Below are positions 6,277 through 9,539 of a DNA stretch of 9,539 nt, in pieces. Positions within the stretch are counted from its first letter, which is position 1, and every line of letters begins with the position of its first letter. The notes below the pieces were generated by a model that saw only the letters and a list, made by a program, of their open reading frames with translations, was not told the origin of the DNA and searched no databases. A program made the position numbers and the translations under genes. Origin of the DNA: an uncultured Bacilli bacterium (GTDB lineage Bacteria > Bacillota_I > Bacilli_A > RF39 > UBA660); assembly GCA_944350405.1 (NCBI GenBank), contig CALVPC010000036.1, forward strand, positions 1-9,539, in the 5' to 3' direction.

Positions 6277-7080
6277 ATGGAATTAAAAGATATTGAAAGA
6301 AGTATTATTACTAGTTATAAAAAAAGAATATTTGGAAGGTTTTTAAAAGGTATTAAAGAATTTAAAATGATTTCTGACGGTGATAAAATTGCTGTTTGTA
6401 TTTCTGGGGGGAAAGATTCTTTTTTGCTGGCAAAATGTATGCAAGAATTGAAAGTTCATAGTAGATATAAATTCGATTTGGTCTTTATTGTAATGGACCC
6501 TGGGTATACTTCTGATAATCTTAAAAAGATAAAAGAAAATTTAGATATTTTGGGAATAGATGCTATTATTTTCCAAAGTAATATTTTTTCTCAAATAAAA
6601 AATACTGATTCTATATGTTATTTATGTGCTAGAAAAAGAAGAGGAGCTTTATATGCCAAGGCTAAAGAGTTAGGATGTAATAAAATAGCGCTAGGACATC
6701 ATTTTGATGATGTAATTGAAACTATTTTGTTAAATATTATTTATGCAGGTGAGTATAAAACTATGATGCCTAAGCTTAAAAGCACAAATTTTTCAGGTAT
6801 GGAACTTATTAGGCCTCTTTATTATGTTAAAGAAAATGATATTATAAGCTGGAAAAATCATTGTGGTTTAGAGTTTCTAGATTGTGCTTGTACTATTACT
6901 AAAAAACAAGTTGGTAAGAGAAAAGAAATAAAGAATTTAATAAATTCTTTAAGGCTTTTAGATAAAAATATCGATATTCATATTTTGCGCAGTAGTGAAA
7001 ATGTAAATATTGATACAGTTTTGGGATTTAAAGACAATAATGGTAAACATTCTTTTATAGAACATTATGATGAGAATTAA
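6277..7080 (+). CDS. TtcA-like PP-loop tRNA-thiolation ATPase
   Basis: A member of the TtcA/TilS PP-loop superfamily. TtcA adenylates C32 of certain tRNAs and, with an iron-sulfur cluster, makes 2-thiocytidine. The ATG at 6277 is chosen because GAGGGA lies 7 bases upstream; a TTG directly before it is less likely. The 267 residues show the P-loop SGGKDS (43-48), the CYLC pair (114-117) followed by ARKRRGALY, and GHHFDDVIETILLN (140-153). IRPLYYVKENDI (178-189) and a late cysteine pair C203-A-C205 follow. These occur in the same order as in E. coli TtcA, but the protein is shorter and the second cysteine pair is CxC instead of CxxC. The exact tRNA substrate is not provable from sequence, so a gene symbol is withheld. 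It is a single-gene unit with its own promoter. Confidence 0.88.
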   Translation: MELKDIERSIITSYKKRIFGRFLKGIKEFKMISDGDKIAVCISGGKDSFLLAKCMQELKVHSRYKFDLVFIVMDPGYTSDNLKKIKENLDILGIDAIIFQSNIFSQIKNTDSICYLCARKRRGALYAKAKELGCNKIALGHHFDDVIETILLNIIYAGEYKTMMPKLKSTNFSGMELIRPLYYVKENDIISWKNHCGLEFLDCACTITKKQVGKRKEIKNLINSLRLLDKNIDIHILRSSENVNIDTVLGFKDNNGKHSFIEHYDEN

Positions 7081-7101
7081 AAAAAATATTTTTTTAATCT
7101 C
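7072..7101. terminator. AT-rich hairpin at the end of the TtcA-like gene, possible terminator
   Basis: An inverted repeat of the form GAG(A)ATTAAAAAAA / TTTTTTTAATCTC straddles the stop codon of the TtcA-like gene. With a run of A on one side and T on the other it could end transcription in both directions. The stem has almost no G+C, so function is uncertain. Confidence 0.35.
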
Positions 7102-7141
7102 TATCTCTATAATTATATTTTAAGCTTTTAATTATGGATTT

Positions 7142-7697
7142 TTATAAGCTATTTGTATTAAATACTTTATTAAGTATATCATTAATTTGTTCAAAATTAA
7201 GCAATTTATAAGTATTATAGCAATTACTTTTTGATTAAAGCCATCTGATATTGATAATAACTAGAATTTTTCTCCACAAAAATTAAATCCAGTTACATAT
7301 GTATACCATTTTTGATTTGGTTTCTCTGTATAAAATTCACACTTAATATAATTATCAGCTATCTTCCCAACCAATACTTTATAAAAAGAATATTTTTTCT
7401 TGTCATAGGGTTTAAACTTAATTTAATTATTAGTCTATAAACTTTTTATGATTAATATTATATTATAACCTTGATTTTTTAATGCCAATGTAATTCTACA
7501 ATAACTATATCTTGCTTTATTATTAAGAAATATTTCTTTTATTTTATTTTATTTATAATTTCGTAATTTATATCATCTTTATCTGGATTTGATAAAGCAT
7601 AATAGAGTGATTTTGCTACACCAAATATTTTTAGAAAAATCTTTAATGAATTGGTTAACCGTAGTTCATTAACAACCTTTACTTTTTCTTCTATTGT
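7142..7697 (-). pseudogene. Decayed IS3-family (IS150-group) transposase OrfB
   Basis: Reading the minus strand in successive frames restores the N-terminal two thirds of an IS150-type OrfB. The first part is EEKVKVVNELR...FGVAKSLYYALSNPDKDD (from 7691), ending at a stop at 7541-7539. The frame then shifts to KEIFLNNKARYSYCRITLAL and LKNQGYN (from 7539), with stops at 7437-7435 and 7425-7423. In the same frame come KKKYSFYKVLVGKIADNY and TEKPNQKWYTYVTGFNFCGEK (from 7401), with a stop at 7263-7261. A further shift gives NFEQINDILNKVF (from 7198). The first DDE aspartate, expected as TDVT, is replaced by Tyr (TYVT). The last third, holding the remaining catalytic residues, is missing. It is dead by frame, stops, active site and truncation. 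Confidence 0.85.
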
Positions 7698-7706
7698 CCA
7701 GTATTA

Positions 7707-7777
7707 ATTGTTTAAACTACAGCTTTCAATTTTTTGAATATTCTAACTACACTTTCAAATATAAATTTCCTCTTCAT
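7707..7777 (-). mobile_element. Remnant of IS 5' end / OrfA with an imperfect direct repeat
   Basis: Immediately upstream of the OrfB remnant, a 21-codon minus-strand stub from the ATG at 7777 reads MKRKFIFESVVRIFKKLKAVV and then stops. It may be the collapsed OrfA start. Two imperfect copies of TTGAAAG(C)TGTAGTT lie at 7758-7738 and 7729-7707. An OrfA of normal length (around 100 codons or more) cannot fit here, so most of it has been lost. Confidence 0.45.
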
Positions 7778-7794
7778 AGATTATTTACTCATAT

Positions 7795-7830
7795 AAAAAA
7801 ACCTCGTTCCCTTTGTCTAAGAAACGGGTT
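7795..7830 (-). terminator. Rho-independent terminator between hisS and the IS remnant
   Basis: On the minus strand AACCCGTTTC (7830-7821) pairs with GGGAACGAGGTT (7811-7800) through one bulged A, with a 9-base loop and a T-run of 7. It lies about 90 bases after the hisS stop and can terminate hisS. It may equally have come in with the insertion sequence, as a hairpin shielding transposase from outside transcription. Confidence 0.75.
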
Positions 7831-7918
7831 CATATCAATAATTTAATGGTATTAACTACTTTTGACAACTTATACAAAAGCTTTATTATTAATTATTTAG
7901 AATAAGAAGTTATATTAA

Positions 7919-9223
7919 TTATTTAATTTTAACTATTGCTTTCTCAATTGAAAGTGTATCCTGCATTCCTGTTTTCATATTTTTCAATGTAATTTGACCA
8001 ATTTTCTCTTCATCGTCTCCAATAATACATACATAAGGTATTTCTAAACGATTAGCATATTTCATTTTTTGTTTAATACCTTTATCATCATAATATACAT
8101 CACAAATAATATTACTATCTCTAAGTACTTTGGATACTTTAATAGCATAACTAATATTTTGATTAGAAAATGGTATAATAAGTACCTTTATTAAACTTTT
8201 TTCCTTACTAGACACGATATTAGCTTCTTTAAGTTGATAAAAAAGTCTAGTAAGTCCTATAGAAATACCAATACCTTGGAAGCATTTATCAGTATAAAAT
8301 TGAGTTAAATTATCATATCTCCCACCAGAACAAACACTACCAAGAGATGGATAATTATCAAGTTTAGTCTCATATACAGTACCTGTATAATAATCAAGTC
8401 CTCTTGCTATAGTAAGATCAATATTAAAATATTCTTCACTAACTCCAAACAGTCTTATATTTTTAATAACAATATCTAAATCATTAAGTCCCTCAAGAAA
8501 AAGATCATTACTTATATTTAAAGATTTTAAACTATCTAATATCTCATCATTACTACCAGTTATACTAATAAATTTTTCTATTTTAGATATTTTATCATCA
8601 GAAATTTCTAACTCACTTAATTCTTTTTTCACTTCATCTATACCAATCTTTTCTAATTTATCAATTATTTTAAGTACTGAAGAAGCTTCATTTTCAAGAT
8701 CAAGATCTTTAAAAAAACCATTCAATATCTTACGATTATTAATTCTAATAGTAAACTTACCAAAATCAAGTTCTTTAAACAAATCATATATAATCGCAGG
8801 AATTTCTGCATCATAAATTAAACTTAAATTTTCACCAATAACATCAATATCGCATTGATAAAACTCTCTAAACCTACCTCTTTGAGGTCTTTCGCCACGA
8901 TACACCTTTCCTATTTGATATCTCTTAAATGGAAAAACTAAATCATTATATCTTTGAGAAACATATCTAGCAAGAGGAACAGTAAGATCAAATCTAAGTG
9001 AAATATCATTTTCACCTTTAGTAAATCTATAAATCTGTTTTTCTGTCTCTCCACCAGCTTTAGCAAGTAAAATATTAGAATATTCAAGTATAGGCGTATC
9101 AAGAGGTAAAAAACCAAACTTTTCATATACTTTACGTATAGTATCACACATATTATTAAATAAAATTTGATCTTCAGGAAGAAGTTCCATAAAACCAGGC
9201 ATAATTTTTGGTATAACTCTCAT
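7919..9223 (-). CDS. hisS: Histidyl-tRNA synthetase
   Basis: Class II synthetase that charges tRNA-His with histidine. The ATG at 9223 is chosen (434 residues) because GGAGAGG sits 9 bases upstream. An in-frame GTG at 9241 overlaps that site and would add only six residues. Motif 2 is RGERPQRGRFREFYQCDID (109-127). The histidine-binding stretch LTIARGLDYYTG lies at 270-281, GGRYDNL at 300-306 and motif 3 GIGISIGLTRL at 317-327. An anticodon-binding domain of about 90 residues begins near VLIIPFSNQ. The sequence RFDLTVPLARYV replaces the LRPEGT-type motif usual in Bacillus HisRS. aspS, the common hisS partner in Bacilli, does not follow. No T-box leader is visible in the short upstream gap. 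Confidence 0.96.
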   Translation of the reverse strand: MRVIPKIMPGFMELLPEDQILFNNMCDTIRKVYEKFGFLPLDTPILEYSNILLAKAGGETEKQIYRFTKGENDISLRFDLTVPLARYVSQRYNDLVFPFKRYQIGKVYRGERPQRGRFREFYQCDIDVIGENLSLIYDAEIPAIIYDLFKELDFGKFTIRINNRKILNGFFKDLDLENEASSVLKIIDKLEKIGIDEVKKELSELEISDDKISKIEKFISITGSNDEILDSLKSLNISNDLFLEGLNDLDIVIKNIRLFGVSEEYFNIDLTIARGLDYYTGTVYETKLDNYPSLGSVCSGGRYDNLTQFYTDKCFQGIGISIGLTRLFYQLKEANIVSSKEKSLIKVLIIPFSNQNISYAIKVSKVLRDSNIICDVYYDDKGIKQKMKYANRLEIPYVCIIGDDEEKIGQITLKNMKTGMQDTLSIEKAIVKIK

Positions 9224-9277
9224 AATATCAATCCTCTCCACAACAATTTTAACATTAATATTAAAAATAATAAAGTA

Positions 9278-9302
9278 AAAGTATGATTAATTATCATACT
9301 TT
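9278..9302 (-). terminator. Hairpin overlapping the stop of the upstream partial gene, possible terminator
   Basis: AAAGTATGAT / ATCATACTTT form a perfect 10-bp stem with a 5-base loop. On the minus strand it is followed by a T-rich but interrupted tract. It includes the stop codon of the gene upstream of hisS. It may end that gene's transcript, in which case hisS needs its own promoter in the 50 bases that follow, where I see no convincing one. Confidence 0.45.
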
Positions 9303-9539
9303 CTAATTCTCTCAATACCTGACTCTAAAGATAAATTATCATCTCGAGTAAATATATTATCTCTAATCTGATCAGAATAAACATTATTAAGTATTCTAGA
9401 CTCATTATTTTTCCTACTAACAAGATTATAGTTGTCTTCATAATCAATTAAACACTCATGTAAAGAAATTAATCGATTACAAAAATCAATACCACTTAAA
9501 AGTTCACTACCATAGCCCTTACGATTTCTATAATCTTTA
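9287..9539 (-). CDS. C-terminal fragment of an unrecognised protein (runs off the window)
   Basis: The minus-strand frame is open from the window edge to TAA at 9289-9287 and encodes 83 residues starting KDYRNRKGYGSELLSGIDFC and ending GIERIRKYDN. It is rich in Asn, Asp, Arg and Ser, highly polar, with no membrane segment and two cysteines. Residues such as LISLHECLIDYEDNYNLVSRK suggest helices. I recognise no family. Its frame stays open with codon use like the neighbours, so it is likely a real gene ending 64 bases before hisS. Confidence 0.6.
   Translation of the reverse strand, partial: KDYRNRKGYGSELLSGIDFCNRLISLHECLIDYEDNYNLVSRKNNESRILNNVYSDQIRDNIFTRDDNLSLESGIERIRKYDN

Noticed and set aside
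7842..7885. Small inverted repeat CTTTTG/CAAAAG near the hisS stop as an IS terminal repeat
   Set aside because: Only six paired bases and no matching copy at the other end of the IS remnant, so an insertion-sequence boundary cannot be claimed.
8938..9147. 69-residue Leu-rich ORF inside hisS
   Set aside because: It overlaps conserved HisRS coding sequence in another frame; a shadow frame.

Overview
The window is very AT-rich (I judge about a quarter G+C by eye) and its genes look like those of a low-GC member of the Bacillota. Promoters are of the -35/-10 housekeeping type, and ribosome binding sites are of the GGAGG type. TGA is used as a stop (nusB and the cohesin/cadherin-type gene) and tryptophan is encoded by TGG, so this is the standard code and not the mycoplasma code. 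The nusB-xseA pair, a secreted SH3/glucosaminidase and a cohesin/cadherin-like anchored protein would fit a gut-associated uncultured Bacilli or Clostridia lineage. That placement is inference.

Left part (1-1981, minus strand): a compact strand reads promoter - structured non-coding RNA of about 155 nt - two overlapping nusB promoters - nusB - xseA (8-base overlap). The RNA has a perfect 10-bp closing stem ending in a T-run and a 6S-like 3' arm, and is my best candidate for 6S RNA (ssrS). xseB, the usual next gene, is not recognisable in the 62 bases left at the window edge.

Centre (2088-6005, minus strand): a self-contained two-gene operon. From an extended -10 promoter it runs through an 883-residue secreted peptidoglycan glucosaminidase carrying several bacterial SH3 repeats. 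About 17 bases later comes a membrane-anchored protein with a cohesin-like and a cadherin-like beta-sandwich domain, then a strong intrinsic terminator. One SH3 unit of the glucosaminidase is inserted inside the catalytic domain, which is the most unusual protein architecture here.

Right part: a 320-base divergent intergenic region contains a perfect 14-bp palindrome and the promoter of a plus-strand TtcA-like PP-loop tRNA thiolase. Next is about 0.8 kb of decayed IS3-family (IS150-group) insertion sequence with stops, frameshifts and a truncated 3' end. After this come a terminator, hisS on the minus strand (a histidyl-tRNA synthetase whose motifs look more like the archaeal/eukaryotic subtype), and the C-terminal 83 residues of an unrecognised gene running off the right edge.

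I see no CRISPR array, tRNA, rRNA, phage module or defence system. The most rewarding items are the putative 6S RNA, the split catalytic domain, and the operon linking a wall hydrolase with an anchored adhesion-type protein.
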